NCBI GenBank assembly: GCA_020091685.1
Contig: CM034603.1
Coordinates: forward strand, 15,603,596 to 15,667,595
DNA from: Lutjanus erythropterus
Lineage: Eukaryota > Chordata > Actinopteri > Lutjaniformes > Lutjanidae
Direction: 5' to 3'
Length of the DNA: 64,000 nt
The position numbers were made by a program, and so were the translations under genes. This document shows, piece after piece, positions 13,306-22,839 of the stretch. The notes below the pieces were generated by a model that worked only from the letters and a program-made list of their open reading frames with translations, had not been told where the DNA came from and did no database searches. Every line of letters begins with the position of its first letter. Positions within the stretch are counted from its first letter, which is position 1.

Positions 13306-13395
13306 TGATTGTTGAGTCTCATTCGTAGGTTGTGCAATACTACACAATCCCAACACAATCAGTCCCATTCTTTTGTGAATGAGACTCAACAATCA
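13306..13395. repeat. 19-bp perfect inverted repeat (hairpin)
   Basis: Arms TGATTGTTGAGTCTCATTC (13306-13324) and its exact complement (13377-13395) enclose a 52-bp loop. A partial third copy of the arm (GTTGAGTCTCA) lies near 13259. Typical of a foldback element tip. Confidence 0.85.
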
Positions 13396-13416
13396 GCTCT
13401 CACTGACATGGGACTA

Positions 13417-13716
13417 GGGCCCTATCTTACACCCAGCACAAAGCCATTGTGCTGCTGGTGCAAGTGGTTTTGCTATTTTACAGTGGTGCAAGTGCCATTT
13501 CTGCCATGCCTGCAGGATAGCAAATGCACTTGCACCTGGTCCATGTGGCTGAGTGCGGGAGGTCTAAAAATGCCGACAAAATAAAAGCATGGCCCGGCGC
13601 GTTTGCTATCTTGTGGTCGGCGCATTGGAGTAAAAACCACTTGCACTTAAGACCAGCTAAAACCTGTTCGAAGCGCAAAGTCTTTGGTCTTTCAGCACAA
13701 GATAGCACCTGGTGCA
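13417..13716. mobile_element. Foldback DNA-transposon end (MITE-like), family A terminus
   Basis: Begins with GGGCCCTATCTT at 13417 and contains a 14-bp inverted pair (GTGCAAGTGGTTTT at 13458-13471 and its complement at 13633-13646). A CTATCTTGTGCT word on the minus strand near 13700 mirrors the left end. The same GGGCCCTATCTT word begins the related copy at 27540. The terminus resembles teleost hAT-type non-autonomous elements known to me; exact family not assigned. Confidence 0.5.
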
Positions 13717-13724
13717 TTAGGCTG

Positions 13725-13726
<2 letters not shown>

Positions 13727-13808
<82 letters not shown>
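13727..13808. repeat. Perfect (AC)41 microsatellite
   Basis: Uninterrupted 82-bp AC run, likely highly polymorphic. Spurious open frames on both strands run through it. Confidence 0.98.
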
Positions 13809-13811
<3 letters not shown>

Positions 13812-14504
13812 TTCACAATCACAAAACACCTTCATTTCTGGTCATTGTTTTCCTCACACTGTAGTGTGGATTAGTAAAGTATCATTTGAACATATCTTCT
13901 ATCAGCAATAAAGTGTAATATTGATTTTAAAAGCGTGCACGTGTGTCTCACACTTGGCTGAGGCACACACATCTCCACAATCACAGAATACTTTTTATTG
14001 ATATTAAATAGCCGTGGGCGCGTGTCTTTGAAGATAAACTCACTAATAAGGAAAAATAAATTATTTTATAATTATAAATCCAAATCTAAACTGACCTGCA
14101 AAGTGTGTATGGAACAGGATCACAGCTGTATTTATCAAATGAGTCAGCATGACAGCTAGAGCAGCTGTAGTGTTTGTTTCTGCATGTTTGTTGTGATCCA
14201 GACAAACAAGGATTAATCAGTTATGATCTATAACATGCAAAATGTACAAGACACTATATTTGATTGCATGAGTCCGGCCCAACCCGGAGAGAAAAAGTTA
14301 TGTGTGCTTCTGTTGGAGCTGGTTAGATATATCTGTCCCTAATTTTGCATGCTTCAAACTTCAGAAACTCTTTCTGATTATTTCGTAGCGGGTCAGAGGA
14401 GCAAGGATGGGAGGAGGAGATGAGGATTAGGTGGGAGAGGAGAAGAAGGATGAGCACGGACTGCTGCATATCTGCTCCTATGGCTGGCTCAGGTGGGCCA
14501 GCAG

Positions 14505-14945
14505 AGCAGGGCAGCTTCGTCCGACACGTTTCGCAGAAATAATTTGCAGCAGTGTTTTTCATCTTTCTTATAAAACCCAAACTTATTCCTCACTTGCACA
14601 TTATGAAAGTTTGGTGGTGCGACGTCAGTTCTTTCACTGTCTGTTTGGCGAAATGAAGAGACGAGACAGTTGAGCTTGTTTTGTGTGAGTGAAGTAGCAG
14701 GCGTCCAGCGGGAGCGGTGCAGGCAGAGGCAGGGGGAAGGAGAGAATGGAGGAAAGTTACAGCAGCAGTTCCTTGATGCTAAAAATGAAGCACACACATT
14801 CAAATGAGATGTATTGATACGCTAGTGCTGAATTGATTCAGCTTTTTACCAATACAGGCCATCTGATTGATGCACTCGCATCTTACACATTAAAGCCTGA
14901 TGCATCGGATGCATTACTGAATTGTTACATCCTTAGTTATTGTGG
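14505..14945 (+). repeat. Dispersed repeat family B, copy 2
   Basis: Aligns by eye with 29715-30141 over its whole length: shared TTCTTATAAAACC, AAACTTATTCC, GTTTGGTGGTG, GAGCGGTGCAGG, GGAAAGTTACAGCAGCAGTT and ACAGGC(C/T)ATCTGA words. Both copies end with a GTTACAxCC word followed by TA-rich DNA, whose complement GG(A/G)TGTAAC resembles hAT terminal inverted repeats. Confidence 0.65.
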
Positions 14946-15022
14946 AACTTTTGCTCAGTAAAATCAATCCTCCACCCCAGTAAGGAGGTATTGGACATAG
15001 TGTAAATTGGCCTTTTTCACAT

Positions 15023-15241
15023 CAGACATTTTGACTTGTCATAGTGGGATCAGCAAAGGTGTTACTAATAAGATTAACTATTGCTCCATGACATTCAAAT
15101 GTCCCAGTAAGCCGTGACAGTGAGACAGCGAGCCAGCATGCAAAATACCAGGACCTTGATACTAAAGCAGATGAATGGAATTCAGTCACCATTAATTTAT
15201 AGTCTGTGCTTTTTTTCTGCTGTGACATGTCAAACTATCTG
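15023..15241. mobile_element. MITE (family C), copy 1, with terminal inverted repeats
   Basis: The 219-bp element has a left terminus CAGACATTTTGACTTGTCATAG (15023-15044) whose complement matches the right terminus (15220-15241) at 18 of 22 positions. The interior (AGTAAGxCxTGxCAGTGAG, ATACCAGGACC, AATGGAATTCA, ACCATTxATTT) recurs at 42806-43510. No coding capacity, so a non-autonomous DNA transposon. Confidence 0.7.
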
Positions 15242-15414
15242 TTAAAAATAAAAAATCTATATGAAAGTAATTCTTAGTACCAGCTGGCATAATCCGGGTG
15301 AGAACTACATGTCCCAAATGGTATCAATAGCCAGTACAAATTTGCTACAAGGTTATTAAATTATATTCATATGGGGTTGCAAGGAGACATGCTGATCAGA
15401 TCAGATGCTTGAAC

Positions 15415-15562
15415 CATCTCGACAGGCTCTTTTCACTTCTCCTGGATATCCAATCTCTTCACTGTCCCTAAGGATGAACCCAGACACTCTGTGAAGGAAA
15501 TTTGTTTCGACTGCTTCTATCTGTGATCTTATCTTCTCCGTCACCACTCAAAGCTCATGACC
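15415..15562. mobile_element. LINE fragment, Rex3/RTE-like
   Basis: The words CTAAGGATGAACCCAGACAC, GGAAATTTGTTTCGACTGCT, TGTGATCTTATCTTCTCCGT and CAAAGCTCATGACC match a teleost LINE segment I recall as Rex3-like. The segment just upstream in that element appears at 34075-34245. Family assignment is from memory; 5' truncated and non-coding. Confidence 0.45.
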
Positions 15563-16997
15563 TTAACTGGCACTTTGTAAATCTGAGCTTCCCCCTCAGG
15601 CTCTGCTCCCTCTTGACCCCGACGGCCCGCCAAGACTGCTGTCGTTGATCCACCTGCCCCACTCACGCCTTGTCAATATGACTACAAGGTTATTATTTGG
15701 GAAACGAGTCACTAATGGACCTTTTTCATACAGAGAGTCATGGACTCTCTTTACTATGGCATTTGATTCAAATTCAGAGGTGTACAATTCAATGATAAAC
15801 TGATTGTTGATGCATCAACATTTTAATCTTTCAAGCCACAGGGTGCCAGTTGGATTGTCCATCCGCAGCATATTGGCCAACCCTCTAGATTTTCATACTC
15901 CTTTTTTTTACTGCCTTCTCCCTATTTCATCCCAGGATCACAATTCTCTGGGATTTCTCCCAATTTATGACAAATTTTCACACATTTTTAGCCTTTACAT
16001 TATCACAACCCATTTCTGGTACTGTATGGTGTAAGAAGCCTAATGTCTCCAAAAGTCTACTGTTTCCACCAGGACAGCATGGCTACGCACAGAATAATTC
16101 CTGTTACTTATGAAAAGTTTTAAAGGAAAGGGGCGTGCATTTTGTAAAATCTGCCACGTCAATTTTCTTTTATGATAACTGCAAAAGATAAATTAATGAA
16201 AACTGAGCTCATACCAAAGGGGTGACCTTACTCTGTATTCTTTCCTAAGAATTAAGAGTAAAATAAAAAGTATTTAACATGAAAATGCTGCTGTAGTGTA
16301 CTTATTTTGTTATTTTCAAGTCTCAAGTATGATCTATGGTTGCTCACAATCAGGCATCCTCACCAAAACTAAGCATCTAAGAATCAAGTAATCCCCCCCA
16401 CCCCTACGTTTTACACACATTTCTGTGAAATAACAGTTCAGTCAACTATGAGGTAAAGCACATTTCTCTTTGAAATGGAACAAATTGCTTTCACCACATT
16501 CCCCATTGTAGCCCAGTTTCACTCACGACTGCCAAAAAGAGAGATTTTATCAACCCTTTGAGAGCAGCAACAAGTAATCTTCCCTTAACAAAACAGGAAT
16601 AGTATTATTCTGCTTTCTCACAGGAGGTAAAGCTGAGGATGGGTTTTCCAACAATGAAAGTGTTAACAAAAGCCACATAACAAAAAGAAACATGTCGCCA
16701 GTCCACCATAAAGCACTTTATTTAACTGTAGGGCTTTCTGGAGGAAATGGGAAGCTCTGAGCTTCCGACAATAAAGCCTACAAGAAAAAAATCATTGCGG
16801 CCATTAAATAGCCCATTGCGTATCTCAGGTTCGCATAGTTTTAAAATATGTCACCCATCTGATTTGAACATTAAACAGCCAGCTGGTTTCTCTGTGTGAG
16901 GTGTATCCACGGGCCACCAAGGTGTGTCGATTCATGTCGATTGTGTATGTTGGCGCACAGTTTGATCCCTTGTTTCTCGCAGACTCTGGCTTCAGTG

Positions 16998-17120
16998 TTA
17001 TCTGATTCCCCTGCTGTGTTTGCTCTCAACAGGTCTTTTATCATCTGATTCCCCTGCTGTCTATACTCTCAGTAGGTTTTCATTATCAGATTCCCCCGCT
17101 GACTCTCTCTGCTCGCCTTC
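16998..17120. repeat. Three-copy ~42-bp minisatellite
   Basis: Units starting TTATCTGATTCCCCTGCTGT (16998), TCATCTGATTCCCCTGCTGT (17041) and TTATCAGATTCCCCCGCTGA (17083), spaced 43 and 42 bp. Confidence 0.8.
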
Positions 17121-20100
17121 CCCTCTCCGCTCTGTTTTCAGGGCTTTTGCTTTAAACGTACAAACCCTGCTGAATGCTACCAAGAGCTCCCCTCCCATGT
17201 GGGCTCACAGTTACCCGTCTTGTCCACTAACAGGGATGTGCATCTGAGCTAACACAGAGCTGGTTTAGTCAGGTTTTCATGGCCAGCTACGTGAGCTGCA
17301 TGAGAAATGGGCTGTGTTGTGCATACCATTTTTTTACTTGCTGCTCCTCATATTTACACTGAATGCCCACTGGCTTCTGCTGGTAACTGCACCTCTCATT
17401 TATTCTGGATTGTATATAAAACTCCTTTTTGAAAGGGTTATATATTTAAAAATGTAAGTCATGGTGCCCCAGTGTAAAAACACAACAGAGTGGATGGAAG
17501 CTTTATACAAAGCTGTGGTGATTTTTGCATAGAGTCCATTATATTACGGAAATCCTCAGAGTGCATTCAGCTACTTAGCAAAAAAAGTTTGAATTGTTAC
17601 TACTTTTTAAAGTTTGCCAGTAGTTTTGAAATAATGTCCAGTCTGTAAGATTTAGGGAGATCTATAGGTGGAAAAGTACTCTGGTTGTGGGCATAAGGCT
17701 GCCATTGGGCACCTTTTTCAGGTGTCATATGCCATATCCACTATCTGCATTTTAAGAGGTGCCTGTCTCTATGGGCAACAACAACCTCTGAGCTCACAAC
17801 CTACATGCTGAAAATGGCAACTTCGCACCTGGTTGCTAACAAGACGAATGTAAACAAGCAGAAAGGTGCTGGCCATGGCTACCATGGTTTGCCTTCCCAC
17901 ATTTACATGTTCTACCAAAACAAGTTCTGCTTTGACATGATTTAGCACAGGCACCGTTGCTGCATCATGGGCCTAATGAGGCCCAAGACAATTCTGATTG
18001 GTTCAAAGAAATACAAACTCAGCAAAGTGTTTTTCCTCTCTTGGAGAATAATAATGTGTGAAGCCTTTCTTCAGCATTGATGCAGCCCTGTGGAGATCAG
18101 TATGGCTATGTGAGACTAGCAGGAAAGGGACATTCATAAGTATGTTTTCATAAACACCCGAAAATAAGTATTTTTGTTTGTTTTCATTACCTTAGAATAA
18201 GCTGTTTGTATCTACAGGATGTAGGCCCTCTTCCATGGACGCCCATCCCAGAACAGACAAACCAAACACTGGCTCAAGATAGGACCTTTTGCTTTTCCCA
18301 AGTTTTGCAACCACCGTAGGTTCTCCTATATGCTAAGAGTGGGCGATACATGCCATGCCTGCCCACAACTGGGATTTTGCAATACTGTCATTACCGTGAT
18401 AAATGTCCTAGCGTGTTAAAACTAGCGTGCTGTGGCTGCAGTAACATGCAGGTAGAGGGCTTTGCACAAACTCAAACACAGTCAAAGTGCTGTTTACATT
18501 CAACACGACGCAAATTCAAAAAATGCATTACAGAATTGTTTCTTAGGTCTATGCATTACATTTTTACCCTATTCCATTCTGAATTTGATTATCTGGATAC
18601 ATGTATTCTGAAGGAACTGCAACTCTAATTTCATTGTAAAACCCTGTTTTGTATAATGATAATAAATGACCTAGAATCCATGAATACTGCATCATAAGCT
18701 CAGCAGAATTTGCTGTTACAGAAAGCCCCAACTGCTGTGTGATTTGCACTGGTGTGCTTGTGTGTGTCTGTTGCTGCTGTATGTAAATTTACTGACAGAC
18801 ATGCCCCGCAGAAGACTGACTATTGTACATATATTTATATGTTTTGGGTTTTCTTCCATATAAATGCTGCTGAGATGCTAATCCCAGCCCTTGTCTAATT
18901 CTGAGAATTAATCACATTATGTTTACTAATTAACCTACATAATGGAGCAGCCTCACAAAACACTTGTAGGCCTATACCTAATTTTTATTCCTATTTGGAG
19001 CCAATATACACATTTGCTTTTTCAATCATTTATTATTGCATAATATAGTCTCATACATTGCCAATAGAGTGAAAAGAGGTAGAATCATGTTTTGAGTGGA
19101 GTATTGTTTATTATTTTTAATACAGTTTTATAAAGCTGTCAATGTAAAAAACAAAAGTAACACCATCATATAAATGTTTAGGTCACTGTCCACCCCAACT
19201 ACGCTTGGTTTGGATGAGGAGGGTGAGGCGAGTCAGCCACCACCCGCAAAGTCACCACAAGATGCTACTAAATCCCACACACTGATCATTGGTCATGTGG
19301 AGTGTAACAACTGCTGCAATAGTTACCTTCAGTTCAAGTGCAAGATTACCCAAAATGCATATTTTGTTTTGGATTCTTAAGCTGACATTTTACAAAAACA
19401 AATCTTGCCTTCAACTTTTTGGATGTTCAATGCTGTCATAATTTCACCCACATACATGTAAGCACACTGCTTTGTTGAGAGGCTACTCTTTTTTTTTAAT
19501 CTCTGTAGCTCTGTTATAAGCATATACAGCTATATTTTGTTGTTACTGGCTAGATAGCTGCAGGAACAGGGGCAGACTGAACATTGGGCAAAGGTCTGCA
19601 CTTGCCTTAGGCCCCAAGCTACCAAGGGCCCCACAAAACATCCCATAAACTTTTAGCTACGTTTTTTTTCCTCTACATTTTACTAATTATTCAAAAGGAG
19701 GACAAATCCTATAGTTGGCTGTAAAACAAAAAGACAAATGCTTTTGCAGTATCAGCTGGATTTGTGAAATGTTTGTGGGGCATGACGACACGTTCTATGT
19801 ATTTCATTCTCATCTTATTTTTACACATGGGTTTTGTTTTTCATCTTATGTTACATTATATTCCTGTTTTCTGTTCATTCTTTGTATTGGAATCAAACCA
19901 ATTCAAACTGATGGCAGCGTTCTCTGTTTTTGTGTAAACTACAAACTTTTAACAGCCACTTGGGTTTTATGTAGAGTATATTTTATAATGCATAATTTAA
20001 AACACAGTTCAACTATGCCTTCAACATATTTTTAATGTGATACAGTCTCATGAACACCTGGCTGCCACTCAGAATTAGTACTACTAAGGATCATGGTACC

Positions 20101-20944
20101 AGCATTAGCAGTGTAATGTCAAATTTATATTTCTGCAAGCCAGTGAGGAACATTCTGCACATGAAGTGCTCCCCTGAGTCAACTCATCTCCGTACTCAGT
20201 GAAAATGGACAGTTAAGTCCTTCCTGTTCTTAATGTGCAAAGACACAGGTAGGTGATTCCTGTAGATCAAAAGTTTAATTAAGTTTTGTACTTCCCACAA
20301 TATTCCACAAAAAATTATATCTAGTTTCATAAATATGGTTTAACTGCAAAGCTGGTGCCGGTGGAGATTCATCTTTACCCATTTGAGTTCATCATTTGAT
20401 TTACCATCATATATGATAAGACAGTGCGTCTCTCATGACCTGGATAGGATCTTGTACGTCTTCTCATGTCTATTCTGGGTTCATGTTTTTCCCGTGGGGT
20501 CTGTATGATCCACCTCCTACATATTTCTATTCTTGTTTGTTGTCTTTCACTGTCTCACACATTTATTTCTGTCACTGCTTGCAATCTGTACAATACTTGA
20601 TTTTTGAACTACCTGGGACATAATAGTGCATGTACTACCTCTGCTATGGTATTTTTTCTGAAACACTTTGATCCACCTCCTATCTGCCCTGAAGACTGCG
20701 CTGGTTACTGATTCTTTTAAAAGTTACCTTAGTCCATCAAAATTGTGGCATGACTCTACTTGCCTTCATCAGCTTGGTATATGATGTTGATAGAGACAAG
20801 TTGGAATTACCACAATGTGTAGCAAGTCATTACTGAATGCATAGCTTCCTTATATCTCAGTCACCCATCGCCCTTCTTTCATTTTCATGCAGCGATTTTC
20901 ATCCAGGCTAATGAGTCTGTAGGGATGGTGATGCTGATCGGTTC

Positions 20945-21170
20945 ACCATTTTTTTTAAGACTGAAATATCTTGACAAATATTGATCAGATTGCCATGAAG
21001 TTTCTTGCAGAGGTCCGCAGAGGATGAATCCTAATGACTGTGATGATCCCTTGACTTTTCATCTTGCGCCAGCAGGTCGGTTTTCAATTATCGAGTGAAA
21101 TATCTCAACATCTACCAGATGGACTGGCACAAAATTTTGTGCAGGCATATGGTTTGGCAGATTGGGTTTC
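20945..21170 (+). repeat. Dispersed teleost repeat, copy 1
   Basis: Shares GACTGAAATATCT, GATTGCCATGAAGT, AGAGGATGAATCCT and TGACTTTTC words, in the same order, with the reverse complement of 30480-30765. Internally it is quasi-tandem (ATATCTxxACAxxTAxxxGAT occurs twice). A common percomorph repeat by my recollection. Confidence 0.65.
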
Positions 21171-22372
21171 AAGAGGGTTACCCCCACTTGCAGTCACAGA
21201 CTGTAAATATGAGCTACTTTTCTTGTTACCTGTTTATAGAGGTTTATTAAAAGTTCAGTTGCTGAACCCCAGTTTAAACACAAATTGCTGAAGAAACAAT
21301 GTCGGTGTTTATATTCGATTTCAATTAGATGTCAGCGATAGAGGCTTTGCTGCCATGCGGCAGGTTTTTGATACTACTTTTGATACTACAGTTTGGTTAC
21401 CACTGGCCTAAGTGAAAGTAGAGATACCTTCCTAAAAAAGTGGTTCTCACTGGGGTGGGCCGAGGCACACTGATGTGTCATGAGGCAAGTCCAGATGTGC
21501 CTTGGGGTTTTGGAACAACCATACACATTATTATTGTGACATACAAATATACAAAATGTTATTAATCAATGTTTAATTTACTATGGCAGCACTTTGTACA
21601 TCCATATTTCTCAATACAGATGCAATTTCTATACCCTAAAAAAAGACACTATTGTGAAATAAATCCAGACAGGATGAGGCAGCATCATGAAGAGGTTAAT
21701 TTCACAATAATTACCTGCTTACTGTGCATAATCATGCTTATTTACATGGTTACTTACCACATTTATGTGAAACTAAATATTAACTGAAAAATTACTTTAT
21801 GGCTTTTTTTTTTTTTTTTTTTGCAATAGTGACCTGCTCACTGTACATTATCCTGCTTGCTACATGGTTATGTACCCCCCAAAAATCAATGATTTTACAC
21901 AAAATATAAATTTTTAAATGATTTTAGTGATTTAACAATGATTTTATTGATTTAATTTATTAATTTACAGCTGTCTTTTATTGTTCAGTCTGTTCTTCAT
22001 AACAACAGAAATAACAAACCTAAGACAAAACAAACAAACAAAATCGAATATTTACCAAAGCCATGGAATAAACTACAATAAAAACGATGGCTTATAAATT
22101 CAGTTAGGACATGTCAGTAGAAAACAATGCAATCAAACAGACTTCGTCTGTGTTCAGTAGCCTCTATCTTGGCTACATTTTTTAGCTAACTGTATTACTG
22201 TCTTAAATCCTGTTGACAATGGTCTTTTGCATGTCTGCCCTGTGATTCATCCCTATATTACAAAGAATTTCCAATTTGTAACTAACTAAATCTTCTCAAG
22301 TGACCCCTGAGAACCAAGTGCTGTGTGAGTGAGGGACTGCGCGCGCATTTCAGTTTGGCTCCAACCACAGAG

Positions 22373-22387
22373 ATGCTGTATTCCTGA
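22373..22387 (+). promoter_or_regulatory. Candidate 4-codon upstream ORF
   Basis: ATG CTG TAT TCC TGA lies about 245 bp upstream of the CNTNAP start codon. If the transcript begins upstream of it, this uORF could reduce initiation at 22631. It matters only if 22373 is transcribed and not removed by splicing at the CAG near 22525. Confidence 0.25.
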
Positions 22388-22420
22388 GAAAACAACAGAC
22401 TGCACATTACACTTCACTGA

Positions 22421-22525
22421 CCTCTCTCACTCTCTCTCTTTCTCTCTGTCACACCCCCTTCTCCCCTGTCCCCCTCCTCTCTCCTCCTCTCTCCTCCTCC
22501 TCCTCCTCCTCCTCTCCTCCTTCAG
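22421..22525 (+). repeat. Pyrimidine (TC / CTCCTC) tract upstream of exon 1
   Basis: Nearly uninterrupted C and T on the + strand: first CTCTCT-type, then CTCCTC triplet-rich, ending in TTCAG. Such tracts can be promoter-proximal, can adopt H-DNA-like structure, or can serve as a branch/polypyrimidine region. No function is proven. Confidence 0.7.
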
Positions 22526-22529
22526 TTCC

Positions 22530-22830
22530 GTGGGTTTGAGGAGATCTCTCTTGGAGCTGGAGAGGAGAGGTTGGCCGTCTCTCTCCTCCAGCAGCCACCG
22601 GGCTTCTCTGCAGCCTCCCGCCGCCTCATCATGGATCTGTGGACTAAAAGAGTCGCTGGGATTATCGTTCAGGTCGCCCTGCTTCTCTGCGGCTCGTCCG
22701 GGACAACTGGAGAAGGTGAGCAGGCTGTGCGCTTCTTTTTCACTTTTCCACGGAGGAGACGAAGCGAGTCCGGGCAGGGCAGACCCGGAGGGGCGGCAAG
22801 AAACTGGGCTTTATCCTGGAAAGAAGCTCC
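22530..22830. promoter_or_regulatory. CpG-rich stretch around exon 1
   Basis: This is the most GC- and CpG-rich stretch I noticed in an otherwise AT-rich window, spanning the leader, exon 1 and the first ~115 bp of intron 1. That is the usual appearance of a vertebrate promoter-proximal region. Judged by eye, not counted. Confidence 0.45.
22631..22715 (+). CDS. cntnap: CNTNAP (Caspr) family gene, coding exon 1: start codon and signal peptide
   Basis: This exon encodes the N-terminal signal peptide of a contactin-associated protein, a single-pass neuronal adhesion receptor of the neurexin superfamily. Seen: an ATG at 22631 in good Kozak context (A at -3, G at +4), then 28 codons plus one base. 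Residues 1-7 (MDLWTKR) form a basic n-region, about 8-21 a hydrophobic core (VAGIIVQVALLLCG) and 22-28 (SSGTTGE) a small/polar cleavage region. The exon ends at G|GTGAG, a strong donor in phase 1. No in-frame ATG lies closer upstream; the frame is open back to about 22571 but without an ATG. Identification as CNTNAP rests on the phase-matched exon 2 at 61293, because signal peptides are not diagnostic alone. Known of the family: a short signal-peptide first coding exon followed by a very long intron 1. The link is inferred from phase and distance, not from a transcript. Confidence 0.8.
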
Positions 22831-22839
22831 TGCTTTCTA

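Larger units (their letters stand above)
13417..14500 (-). mobile_element. Dispersed repeat family A, copy 3 (minus orientation)
   Basis: The stretch 14235-14470, reverse-complemented, aligns by eye with 28080-28260 and 47690-47860: shared CATCCTCATCTCCTCCTCCC, CAAAATTA, CCAGCTC, and GGCCGG(A/T)CTCATGCA words in the same order. It ends by the foldback terminus at 13417. It is interrupted by the AC microsatellite and a diverged internal duplication (a CACACAxxTCTxCACAATCACA unit near 13800 and again near 13966). No coding capacity. Confidence 0.6.
15570..22319. other. Upstream intergenic DNA with repeat fragments, no gene recognised
   Basis: Contains the 16998-17120 minisatellite, the 20945-21170 teleost repeat, a T19 tract (21804-21822) and MITE-like beginnings such as GTGGGCGATAC (18337) and GTGGTTCTCACTGG (21440). 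No splice-bounded reading frame recognised. It lies directly upstream of the CNTNAP promoter. Confidence 0.5.
22320..22630 (+). promoter_or_regulatory. Proximal promoter and 5' UTR region of the CNTNAP gene
   Basis: This stretch precedes the start codon. It has a CpG-containing GCGCGC word near 22340, a long C/T-only tract (22421-22520, TCTC then CTCCTC repeats) ending in CTTCAG at 22525, and a GC-rich leader from 22526 to the ATG. No convincing TATA box is visible next to the gene. The C/T tract plus CAG could be a splice acceptor for an upstream 5' UTR exon or simply a pyrimidine-rich element within the leader. The transcription start is not determinable from sequence alone. Confidence 0.45.

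Noticed and set aside
13478..13874. Open frames through the AC tract on both strands
   Set aside because: Cys-Val and Thr-His repeats encoded by the microsatellite.
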